This document shows positions 1 through 5,682 of a stretch of 5,682 bases of DNA, piece by piece. The stretch spans positions 1 to 5,682 of the forward strand of contig DNPQ01000489.1 in assembly GCA_003501335.1 (NCBI GenBank), read 5' to 3'. The notes beneath the pieces were generated by a model. It made no database searches and was not told where the DNA came from. It saw only the letters and a program-made list of their open reading frames with translations. The stretch comes from Bacillota bacterium. GTDB lineage: Bacteria; Bacillota; UBA4882; UBA8346. How positions within the stretch are numbered: position 1 is the first letter of the stretch; each line of letters starts with the position of its first letter. The position numbers and the translations under genes were made by a program.

Positions 1-1
1 G

Positions 2-481
2 GTGAACCAAAAGAAATTTGAATATGTTAAGAGTATTGAAAATTCAAAGGACTACTCGGATTTGTTGTCTGCCTTTGATAAGATATTGGCAGATCTTGAA
101 CAATCGCTAGATAACCATATTCAAACCAAAAGTAATTTAATCATTACCCAGGTGCTAAAATATATCCATCAGAATTTTGATCAAAACATTTCCTTGGAAA
201 CTGTCGCCAAATATTTTTATATCGACAAAAGTTATCTTTGTAAGCTTTTCAAAAAGAATACCACGGAAAACTTCAATGACTATCTGATGAAGCTGCGCAT
301 TAATCGAGCAAAAAAATTGTTAAAAAATCCCGAATATAACGTTGGTATTATCTCCGGCAAAGTTGGTTATACCGACTACAGTTATTTTGGACAGGTTTTC
401 AAAAAAATGGTCGGAATGACACCTTCCGAATATCGGAAGTCTTCGCTAAACAGTAAAAAAATTAATGTTACGACAGTTTAA
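2..481 (+). CDS. AraC/YesN-type transcriptional regulator, C-terminal part (5' end outside window)
   Basis: This is a DNA-binding regulator of the AraC/XylS family, acting in the cytoplasm. The visible 159 residues hold a linker of about 45 residues, rich in Lys and Asp/Glu, then a complete two-helix-turn-helix AraC domain (about 45-147). The first HTH lies around ISLETVAKYFYIDKSYLCKLFKK (two overlapping stretches, about 63-85). The second lies around VGIISGKVGYTDYSYFGQVFKK (about 114-135), followed by the family signature GMTPSEYRK. The frame is open to the window edge, and the GTG at position 2 has no visible ribosome binding site. The gene therefore almost certainly starts upstream. The domain order resembles YesN-like response regulators, which carry an N-terminal receiver domain, but that part is not visible and a sensory AraC protein is equally possible. 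A MATE exporter follows 110 bp downstream in the same direction, so control of that gene is possible but unproven. Confidence 0.9.
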   Translation: MNQKKFEYVKSIENSKDYSDLLSAFDKILADLEQSLDNHIQTKSNLIITQVLKYIHQNFDQNISLETVAKYFYIDKSYLCKLFKKNTTENFNDYLMKLRINRAKKLLKNPEYNVGIISGKVGYTDYSYFGQVFKKMVGMTPSEYRKSSLNSKKINVTTV

Positions 482-508
482 TAACGATTCATCCGGGAAG
501 GTGGTAAA

Positions 509-556
509 ATGAATAAAGGAGAGTTTGAAGCTGCGGAACTGATTGGATCAGTTTAA
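509..556 (+). CDS. Possible 15-codon small ORF or gene remnant between regulator and exporter
   Basis: A short frame starts with ATG after a good Shine-Dalgarno-like stretch (GGGAAGG at 495-501, about 7 bases before the ATG). It encodes the acidic peptide MNKGEFEAAELIGSV and stops with TAA. I do not recognise it. It could be a leader peptide, a decaying gene start, or chance. Its ribosome binding site is clearly better than that of the MATE gene, which starts 35 bases after its stop, so translation here could help ribosomes reach the exporter start. That role is inference only. Confidence 0.2.
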   Translation: MNKGEFEAAELIGSV

Positions 557-591
557 AAAATATATAACACTTCGTAAAGAAATATACAGCA

Positions 592-2010
592 ATGAAAAAA
601 ACACCTGCAAATAAGTTAGGTAATCAAAGTATCGGTAAATTGCTTTTTGACATGGCATATCCTGCCATTGTAGCCCAACTGGTTAATGTCTTATATAACG
701 TCGTTGATCGAATCTATATCGGCCATATTCCGGGCATTGGCGCCGAGGCCTTGACTGGAGTCGGAATTACCTTGCCGTTAATCATGGCGATAACGGCCTT
801 TTCTTCTTTAATCAGTATGGGCGGCGCACCCATGGCATGTATTCGGATGGGTAGAGGGGAGCCGGAAGAGGCGGAAAAAATCCTCGGCAACTGTCTAGTC
901 GCGCTGGTAGTATTGGCCGCGGCTTTAACTGCGACACTGCTCATCTTCGGTAAAAGCTTGCTGATGTTCTTTGGAGCCAGCCAGTACACTATCGGTTTTG
1001 CATTGGGTTTCCTGAGAATCTATGCTTGTGGAACTCTATTTGTGCAATTGGCGTTGGGCCTCAATGTATTCATTACCGCCCAAGGCTTTGCTAAAATCGG
1101 CATGCTGACCGTGCTTAGCGGCGCATTATTCAGCATTATTTTGGATCCCCTTTTTATATTTGCCTTTGGTATGGGGGTTAAAGGCGCCGCTTTGGCCAAT
1201 GTGATTGCGCAAGCGGTCTCCGCTGCCTGGGTCGTCCATTTCCTGACCGGCAAAAAAACGCTATTAAAAATCCGCCGAAAATATCTTAAAAATGATTTCA
1301 AAGTATTACTGCCTTGCATGGCGCTGGGTCTGTCCCCATTTATTATGCAATTAACGGAATGTCTTTTGGTGATTGCTTTTAATTCCTCTTTGCACAAATA
1401 TGGAAGCGACTTGGCAGTAGGCGCCATGACCATCCTTTCCAGCATTATGCAGATTAATACGCTTCCCATCACCGGACTGACCCAGGGGGCCAACCCCATT
1501 ATCAGTTTTAATTATGGGGCGGGCAATCCCGCCAGGGTTAAAAAAACTTTTTTATTGCTTTTTAAAGTATCCCTGGCTTATTCCTTTGGTTTGTGGCTGG
1601 TGACGATGGTGTTCCCCCAGGTCTTTATCCAGCTATTCACCAATGATCCCAAACTGCTTCACTTTACGGTTCGAGCCTTACGGATTTATATGGCAGCTTC
1701 TTTGCTGCTTGGGATGCAAATCATTTGCCAACAGACGTTTATTGCGCTAGGCAATGCCAAAAACTCAATTTTTCTGGCACTCCTGCGGAAGGTGTTCCTG
1801 TTGATTCCCCTTATTTATATCTTGCCTCTGTTTTTGGCTGATAAAATCACAGCGATATTTTTAGCAGAACCTTTGGCGGATTTGCTCGCCGTCACGGTCA
1901 CCGGGATCACCTTTGCAGTAGAATTCCGGAAGACCTTAAAAAAATTAAAACCTATTCCAGTGGAAAATAGCAACCTGGACATTAAAGCCAATCCTAGCTG
2001 CATTAAATAA
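592..2010 (+). CDS. MATE-family multidrug/cation antiporter (MepA-like)
   Basis: This is a cytoplasmic-membrane exporter of the MATE family, which expels organic cations and drugs in exchange for Na+ or H+. At 472 residues it has the usual length for the family. Hydrophobic segments spread over the whole protein fit 12 membrane helices in two halves. The N-half carries the family region DRIYIGHIPGIGAEALTGVG (39-58). The C-half carries the matching GANPIISFNYGAGN signature near residues 299-312. The N-terminus (NKLGNQSIGKLLFDMAYPAI) matches the normal MATE start, and an in-frame TAA at 565-567 leaves ATG 592 as the only sensible start. It lacks a clear Shine-Dalgarno sequence. The tail after about residue 455 is polar. 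Substrate cannot be told from sequence. It lies downstream of an AraC-type regulator gene and converges with the maturase gene. Confidence in the family is high; the MepA-like subgroup is likely. Confidence 0.95.
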   Translation: MKKTPANKLGNQSIGKLLFDMAYPAIVAQLVNVLYNVVDRIYIGHIPGIGAEALTGVGITLPLIMAITAFSSLISMGGAPMACIRMGRGEPEEAEKILGNCLVALVVLAAALTATLLIFGKSLLMFFGASQYTIGFALGFLRIYACGTLFVQLALGLNVFITAQGFAKIGMLTVLSGALFSIILDPLFIFAFGMGVKGAALANVIAQAVSAAWVVHFLTGKKTLLKIRRKYLKNDFKVLLPCMALGLSPFIMQLTECLLVIAFNSSLHKYGSDLAVGAMTILSSIMQINTLPITGLTQGANPIISFNYGAGNPARVKKTFLLLFKVSLAYSFGLWLVTMVFPQVFIQLFTNDPKLLHFTVRALRIYMAASLLLGMQIICQQTFIALGNAKNSIFLALLRKVFLLIPLIYILPLFLADKITAIFLAEPLADLLAVTVTGITFAVEFRKTLKKLKPIPVENSNLDIKANPSCIK

Positions 2011-2011
2011 C

Positions 2012-2043
2012 TTAGCCGCCGGTGATTGAAACCTGAAGGCTAA
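2012..2043. terminator. Weak imperfect hairpin between convergent genes
   Basis: Outer arms TTAGCC (2012-2017) and GGCTAA (2038-2043) enclose a second short stem, GGT (2021-2023) with ACC (2031-2033). The hairpin sits just after the MATE stop in the 109-bp gap between two convergent genes, where a bidirectional terminator is expected. No U-tract follows on either strand and the stem has an internal loop, so this is a weak call. Nothing else recognisable lies between 2011 and 2119. Confidence 0.2.
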
Positions 2044-2119
2044 AAGTTAAGCGAAAGCTATGTTTCCATCGCTTCGCATCCGGCTAAACGCGCAGGGTTT
2101 AATCCCCGCAGTTGAGACA

Positions 2120-3301
2120 TTATCCCCCGAAGCCGTGGCATTTCTTATATTTACGGCCGCTTCCACAGAAACAAGGTTCATTTCTGCCAAGCTTCAAATC
2201 AGGAAGCTTATTCACACCGTCCCTTTCTTGCAAAATTTTCAAAGCCAATTGCTCAAATTTGGGCAGAGCATGCTCATAAAATTGTTGCCAGCCCTCACAT
2301 AACCAACTGATTTGTCTGTGGTTCTGCCCACCGTAAAAACGGTGCTTTAAACAATCCCCCGAACAAAAGTCTAAGTATTTACAAGTCGAACAGTGGGGAT
2401 TCCGATCAGCCTTCTGAGCTCCAAACTGTTGATATTGCGCTGAAGTAAGTAATTGTTCCCAAGAATTACCGTTGATATTTCCCAGTTTCTGCTGAGCATT
2501 CACAAAAAAATCACAGGGATAAACATCTCCGTTATGCTCCACTACAAAATACTGGCTACAATGACCGCCCATATGGCAGAGATGGTAACTCCGATTCACC
2601 ATAAAATTTAAAATAGCATCAAACAAACGAATGGACACTTTCCGGCTGTCCTTAAGGTACCATTCATCAAAGATTTCGCATAAGAACCGGCCCCATTGTT
2701 CGGCGCTAACGGTAAAGGGTAACGGTTGCCCATCGGGCCCAAATTCTACACAGGGAATGTATTGATGGTAATAGATTCCCTGATCGCATAAGTAATGATA
2801 AATCTCCAGCGGGTGGCGGGCATTGAAGGAATTCGCCACTGTCAAAGCATTAAACTCTACCCTGTGCCGTTTTAAACAGTCGATACCCTTCAGGACACTA
2901 GCGTGGGTATCCTGACCGCCTACGGTTCTCCGGAAATGGTTATGCAGGGTCTCCGGGCCGTCAAGGCTGACTCCGACCAAAAAATTATATTGGCCTAAGT
3001 GTTCGGCGAATTCATCATCAATCAAAGTAGCGTTGGTTTGTAATCCATTGGCGATCACAGCGCCCTGATGTCCATATTTTTCTTGCAACGCGGTGACCCG
3101 GCGGAAAAACTCCACTCCCATCAGGGTCGGTTCTCCGCCTTGCCATCCGAAAGCATATTGAGATTGCTCGGTCGCCATGAAACTGGCGATCATTTTTTCC
3201 AGCACCGCATCTGACATCCGATGCCGATGGGTTTGCGGATATAAGGATTGGCGACTCAGGTAAAAGCAATAAGCGCAATGCAGATTGCAATCTGCCGAGG
3301 C
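2120..3301 (-). pseudogene. Anaerobic sulfatase-maturating enzyme (radical SAM/SPASM, SEC-C tail), main fragment cut off from its start by an IS
   Basis: The intact enzyme would use S-adenosylmethionine and Fe-S clusters to oxidise a Cys or Ser in a sulfatase to the catalytic formylglycine without oxygen. Reading from the IS junction, the frame gives ASAD and then CNLHCAYCFYL, the CX3CX2C motif of the radical SAM cluster (Cys codons at 3287-3289, 3275-3277 and 3266-3268). Numbering from the first in-frame ATG (3217), it continues with GGEP (27-30), SLDGP (84-88), and SPASM cysteines at 214, 220, 235, 276, 279, 285, 289 and 307. Their spacing matches what I recall for the Clostridium perfringens enzyme. 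CDFFV at 235-239 holds the Asp expected as catalytic base. The C-terminus (344-362) is a SEC-C zinc motif, CFCGSGRKYKKCHG. The only remaining ATG start is 3217, which would omit the radical SAM cysteines, so any product should be inactive. No sulfatase gene is visible nearby. No stop or frameshift has accumulated, which suggests a recent insertion. Confidence 0.88.
3280..3295. repeat. Perfect 16-bp palindrome beside the IS insertion point
   Basis: GCAGATTGCAATCTGC equals its own reverse complement. It lies inside the maturase reading frame over the codons for Ala-Asp-Cys-Asn-Leu, including the first radical SAM cysteine, and ends 6 bp from the left IS end. It may be chance from codon choice, or a structure that attracted the element. 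Confidence 0.6.
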
Positions 3302-3318
3302 TGGGGCTGTCCCAAAAG
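3302..3318 (+). repeat. Left terminal inverted repeat of the IS
   Basis: TGGGGCTGTCCCAAAAG is the exact reverse complement of the right end at 4984-5000. Matching stops at position 3319. GGGGCTGTCCC-type ends are typical of IS1182 and related DDE elements. Confidence 0.92.
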
Positions 3319-3353
3319 TATCAATGAATGGTAAAATATGTTAAAATGGAGAT

Positions 3354-4916
3354 ATGAAAAGAGAAAACCATCACCAAATAATTTTCAAGAACTATCAACC
3401 CAACCAACTGATGCTGCCGACAGATATAGAGCTACATATACCGACCAAACATCTCGTACGGGTAGTCAACGATGCCATTGACAAAATGAACATCGAACCC
3501 TTGCTGCGCCAATATAAAGGAGGAGGAACCAGCAGCTACCACCCTAAAATGATGTTGAAAGTATTCGTTTACGCATACACCCAAAAGCTCTATTCGTCGC
3601 GACAAATTGCTAAAGCGTTACGAGAAAACATCCATTTCATGTGGCTCAGTGGCAACAATACTCCCGATTTCCGGACCATCAATCGATTTCGCTCCTCAAT
3701 TATGAAAGAAATCATTGATGAAATATTTAAAAACGTCTTAGAACTTTTGATCGAAGAAGGCTTAGTCAAACTGGAAAACTACTTTCTCGACGGCACCAAA
3801 ATTGAGGCTAACGCCAACCGGTACACCTATGTTTGGAAAAAGAATGTTCAAAAGTATAAAGCCGACATAACAATCAAGATAAACGAACTGCTAACCGAGA
3901 TCGACCGCCAAAACAAAGCTGAAAACCAGTTATATGGCGATCGAGATCTTGAAGAACTCGGAAATGAAGCTTCCATCGACCCTGCCAAACTGGAAGCCAA
4001 AATCAAAGAACTCGATGCCCGGCTGGCGGAGACGAATCAACCAAAACTAGCCCCAAAGGTTCGTAAGCTTAAAAAAGAATATCTACCGCGTCTGCAGCAA
4101 TACCATCTTCAAGAACAATTGTTAGGAGAAAGAAACAGCTTCTCCAAAACCGATCCTGACGCCACATTCATGCGAACCAAAGAAGATCATCTAAAGAATA
4201 GCCAGCTTAAACCTTGTTATAACGTGCAATTAGGCACCGAGAACCAATTTGTGGCCGGTTACAGCATTCATCAACAAGCCTCCGATTCGCCATGTTGTCT
4301 TCCTCACCTTCAAAAGATGGAAAATCAATCAATGAAAACGCCGCAAAATGTGATTACAGATTCCGGATATGGTTGTGAAGAAACCTATGAGTACTTAAAC
4401 AATAAAGAAATTGGGAACTATGTTAAATACAGCACTTTTCATCAAGAATCGAAAAAGCATCGCAAAGGTAACAAGTTTGGGTTTGACGATTTCAATTATG
4501 ACGCCAAAAACGATCAGTTCATCTGCCCCGCCGGAAGAAAATTAGATTATGTTGAAACTCAAAAAGATCCATCAAAAACCGGATATGAAATCGAATATCG
4601 GATTTACCAATCGAAAGATTGTACGGCTTGCCAGCTTCAGGATCAGTGTACCCGTTCGAATAGAAACCGTACTTTATCAGTGAGTTTTCGGTGGCAAGAA
4701 CTTAAAAAAATGGCCAAGGAAAATCTCTCTTGCGAACATGGTCAAAAGTTACGAGCGCAACGATCGGTGGAAGTCGAATCGGTATTCGGTCAAATAAAGC
4801 AAAATTGGGCTTTTCGCCGTTTCATGCTTCGTGGAATTAAGAAAGTAAACATTGAACTTGGTTTGTTGTGTATTGCCCATAATCTGGCTAAAAAGGCAGT
4901 CCTTGTGACTGGATGA
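3354..4916 (+). CDS. IS1182-family DDE transposase
   Basis: This enzyme cuts and joins the IS ends. Its 520 residues are full length for the family. The N-terminus (NYQPNQLMLPTDIELHIP) and the DUF772-like helical region around MMLKVFVYAYTQKLYSSRQI and NTPDFRTINRFR are typical of IS1182. The likely catalytic triad is D146 in FLDGTKIEA, D336 in VITDSGYG and E475 in EVESVFGQIKQNW. A charged, Lys- and Glu-rich insert (about 165-260) separates the first two acidic residues. Cysteine pairs before the last motif (CPAG, CTACQLQDQC) form the zinc-ribbon-like region common in this family. ATG 3354 is the only start, since TAA lies in frame at 3342-3344. GGAG at 3348-3351 is only two bases from the ATG, too close for efficient initiation, which may keep expression low. 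Nothing is truncated. Confidence 0.96.
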   Translation: MKRENHHQIIFKNYQPNQLMLPTDIELHIPTKHLVRVVNDAIDKMNIEPLLRQYKGGGTSSYHPKMMLKVFVYAYTQKLYSSRQIAKALRENIHFMWLSGNNTPDFRTINRFRSSIMKEIIDEIFKNVLELLIEEGLVKLENYFLDGTKIEANANRYTYVWKKNVQKYKADITIKINELLTEIDRQNKAENQLYGDRDLEELGNEASIDPAKLEAKIKELDARLAETNQPKLAPKVRKLKKEYLPRLQQYHLQEQLLGERNSFSKTDPDATFMRTKEDHLKNSQLKPCYNVQLGTENQFVAGYSIHQQASDSPCCLPHLQKMENQSMKTPQNVITDSGYGCEETYEYLNNKEIGNYVKYSTFHQESKKHRKGNKFGFDDFNYDAKNDQFICPAGRKLDYVETQKDPSKTGYEIEYRIYQSKDCTACQLQDQCTRSNRNRTLSVSFRWQELKKMAKENLSCEHGQKLRAQRSVEVESVFGQIKQNWAFRRFMLRGIKKVNIELGLLCIAHNLAKKAVLVTG

Positions 4917-4983
4917 TTATTCTTTTTTCAAAATACAAATTCTTTACTTGCCTTTATCTTTTTATAATTGTGTTCCCTTTTTG

Positions 4984-5000
4984 CTTTTGGGACAGCCCCA
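4984..5000 (-). repeat. Right terminal inverted repeat of the IS
   Basis: CTTTTGGGACAGCCCCA matches the left end in inverted orientation over all 17 bases. It is followed directly by the Ser codon of the maturase 5' fragment on the opposite strand. Confidence 0.92.
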
Positions 5001-5021
5001 GGAAAATGTTTTCATAGGCAT
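5001..5021 (-). pseudogene. 5' fragment (first seven codons) of the interrupted sulfatase maturase
   Basis: On the - strand an ATG at 5021 opens MPMKTFS and runs exactly to the IS boundary, in frame with a Ser codon at 5001-5003. Known enzymes of this family begin with a short Met-Pro stretch, then roughly SLLIKPAS before the first cluster cysteine. MPMKTFS here and ASADCNLHC on the far side fit the two halves of that start, apart from about five residues equivalent to LLIKP. AAGGA nine bases upstream of the ATG supports translation from this point. Translation now runs into the IS. Confidence 0.7.
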
Positions 5022-5023
5022 CG

Positions 5024-5098
5024 AATTGAGTCCTTCTTTGGTGATGACTGCGTAAATTCAATTTTTATATTCACTATTGCAATTGAGGATTCCTTCTT
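5024..5098. repeat. Imperfect direct repeat in the maturase leader
   Basis: AATTGAG followed by TCCTTCTT occurs at 5024-5038. It occurs again at 5081-5098 with GAT inserted between the two blocks. All 15 shared bases match and the copies start 57 bp apart. The copy nearer the gene contains the ribosome binding site. It may be a small local duplication or a protein-binding pair; the data do not decide. Confidence 0.4.
5031..5038 (-). promoter_or_regulatory. Ribosome binding site of the interrupted maturase
   Basis: On the - strand the sequence reads AAGAAGGA, ending nine bases before ATG 5021. This favours the first ATG over the second, at 5015, and supports the claim that this short piece is a true gene start. 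No convincing -35/-10 pair was found between here and the terminator at 5119. Confidence 0.6.
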
Positions 5099-5118
5099 AG
5101 CATCAATGGACCAATACT

Positions 5119-5158
5119 AAAAAACTCAATAAAGACTCCCGAAGGAGTCTCTATTGAG
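5119..5158 (-). terminator. Intrinsic terminator of the porin-like gene
   Basis: On the - strand a 15-bp stem (arms 5158-5144 and 5139-5125, with one G-U pair) is capped by a UUCG tetraloop closed by C-G. Six U residues follow (5124-5119). This is a textbook rho-independent terminator. It lies 43 bp after the porin stop and about 100 bp before the maturase start, so the two - strand genes are probably separate transcription units. Confidence 0.92.
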
Positions 5159-5201
5159 ATAAAGAGGATTATAATTATTAGCTATAGCTTTCGATAAATT
5201 C

Positions 5202-5682
5202 TTAATAAGAAACTCTCCACCAAATCATGAAACCTTTTTCGCCTTGAGCCCCGACCGTCGCATCATCATCAATCAAATATTCAGCCCGCACTGTTACATT
5301 CGAACTTATCGGATAGGCTAAACCAATCAGGGTGTAATCATTGTTAATTTTATACAGATTTGAATTATAGATGAAAATCGGTTGAGAGGTAGCCAAAAAG
5401 ATATTATTCTTATAATTGGTGGTACTGGCCGATGAAGAGGCCAAATTATTGACACCCCGGACTGTATATGCTGTTAATTTTCCCGCCTTATAAGCACATT
5501 CTGCATACGCTCCAGTTAAAGCATTTTCATTTTTACCGCCAACTGTCGAAGTAACCGAGGCATATTCAACGATCCCGCTAAGTGGGAAAACGCTCAAATT
5601 ATAAAAGAATCTGCAATCCACTCTGTATTGTGGCTGTCGTCATCCATATCACCAGTCGGGAAGCTTCAATAGACCTCTTCCC
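5202..5682 (-). pseudogene. Porin-like outer-membrane beta-barrel protein, C-terminal part, frame-damaged, 5' end outside window
   Basis: The open frame from 5621 to 5202 gives 139 residues with alternating polar and hydrophobic strands: KLTAYTVRG, YTLIGLAYPI, VTVRAEYLI and GFMIWWRVSY. It ends in Tyr, the usual C-terminal aromatic signal for beta-barrel insertion into an outer membrane. The 5' side looks broken. In this frame TGA codons lie at 5640-5642 and 5649-5651, while the neighbouring frame reads GDMDDDSHNTEWIADSF, which looks like an acidic barrel loop leading into FYNLSVFPLSG. The two join if one base is missing from the A run at 5603-5606. A further stop (TGA, 5666-5668) or second shift lies upstream. 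The GTG at 5621 has no ribosome binding site and is not a believable start. A sequencing error in the homopolymer is an alternative. The exact porin family is not recognised, and solute specificity cannot be told. Confidence 0.6.

Larger units (their letters stand above)
3302..5000 (+). mobile_element. Complete IS1182-family insertion sequence, 1,699 bp
   Basis: The element is bounded by perfect 17-bp terminal inverted repeats and carries one full-length DDE transposase gene that fills most of its length. The size is normal for IS1182 elements. It sits inside the maturase gene, with maturase codons recognisable on both sides (Ser codon at 5001-5003, Ala codon at 3299-3301), and its transposase reads opposite to that gene. 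No long target duplication is seen. If the ends are moved one base (3301-4999), an AGG trinucleotide flanks both sides (3298-3300 and 5000-5002) and could be a 3-bp duplication. The transposase frame and ends are undamaged, so the element could still be mobile. The 84 bases after the transposase stop are AT-rich with no clear terminator. Confidence 0.92.

Noticed and set aside
541..570. Sigma-70-like promoter (TTGGAT with TATATA) before the MATE gene
   Set aside because: Spacing between the two boxes is too short (12-14 bp) to support a call.
714..989. Open frame on the - strand inside the MATE gene
   Set aside because: Opposite-strand shadow of a well-supported membrane protein; no recognisable domain or ribosome site.
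1020..1499. 159-codon open frame on the - strand inside the MATE gene
   Set aside because: Shadow frame; the + strand product has clear MATE motifs throughout this interval.
1815..2003. Short - strand open frame at the end of the MATE gene
   Set aside because: Shadow frame with no domain and no separate start signals.
2094..2110. Hairpin around GCAGGG/CCCCGC as a maturase terminator
   Set aside because: Short stem with a mismatch and no U-tract on the - strand.
2060..2302. 80-codon + strand open frame over the maturase 3' end
   Set aside because: It overlaps the SEC-C-encoding end of the maturase on the other strand and has no recognisable features.
3217..3217. ATG at 3217 as the true start of the maturase
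   Set aside because: It would exclude the CX3CX2C motif, which is encoded in frame directly upstream as CNLHCAYCFYL.
3018..3290. 90-codon - strand frame overlapping the maturase start region
   Set aside because: It is in a different frame from the maturase, which has conserved motifs over the same bases.
5621..5621. GTG at 5621 as a true start of a 139-aa protein
   Set aside because: No ribosome site, no signal peptide, and the neighbouring frame upstream continues a barrel-like sequence.

Overview
The window looks like ordinary chromosome from an anaerobic, probably diderm member of the Bacillota (for example Negativicutes or a similar outer-membrane-bearing lineage). This is an inference. 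The moderately AT-rich coding sequence, YesN-type regulator, MepA-like MATE pump, Clostridia-type anaerobic sulfatase maturase and IS1182 transposase all fit Bacillota. The porin-like beta-barrel tail ending in Tyr at the right edge implies an outer membrane.

Layout: the left third reads on the + strand. It holds the 3' part of an AraC/YesN-type regulator (2-481), a 110-bp gap with a possible 15-codon ORF, and a complete MATE-family exporter (592-2010). The remainder of the host sequence reads on the - strand. From right to left it holds the 3' part of a frame-damaged porin-like gene (5202-5682), a strong intrinsic terminator with a UUCG tetraloop (5119-5158), and an anaerobic sulfatase-maturating enzyme (anSME) gene with a C-terminal SEC-C zinc motif. 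The MATE gene and the maturase gene converge across about 110 bp.

The main event is a complete 1,699-bp IS1182-family insertion sequence (3302-5000) with perfect 17-bp terminal inverted repeats and an intact 520-aa DDE transposase. It has split the maturase gene. The first seven codons (5001-5021, with their ribosome binding site) lie on one side. The rest, including the radical SAM motif CNLHCAYC, lies on the other (2120-3301). The maturase frame is otherwise undamaged, so the insertion looks recent. No long target duplication is visible, and about five conserved codons seem to be missing at the junction.

The genes do not form one pathway. The regulator might control the exporter next to it, but nothing in the sequence proves this. 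The maturase would normally convert a Cys or Ser in a sulfatase to formylglycine, and no sulfatase is in the window. I found no CRISPR array, tRNA, rRNA or convincing novel system. The points worth a second look are the disrupted maturase and its junction, and the damaged porin.
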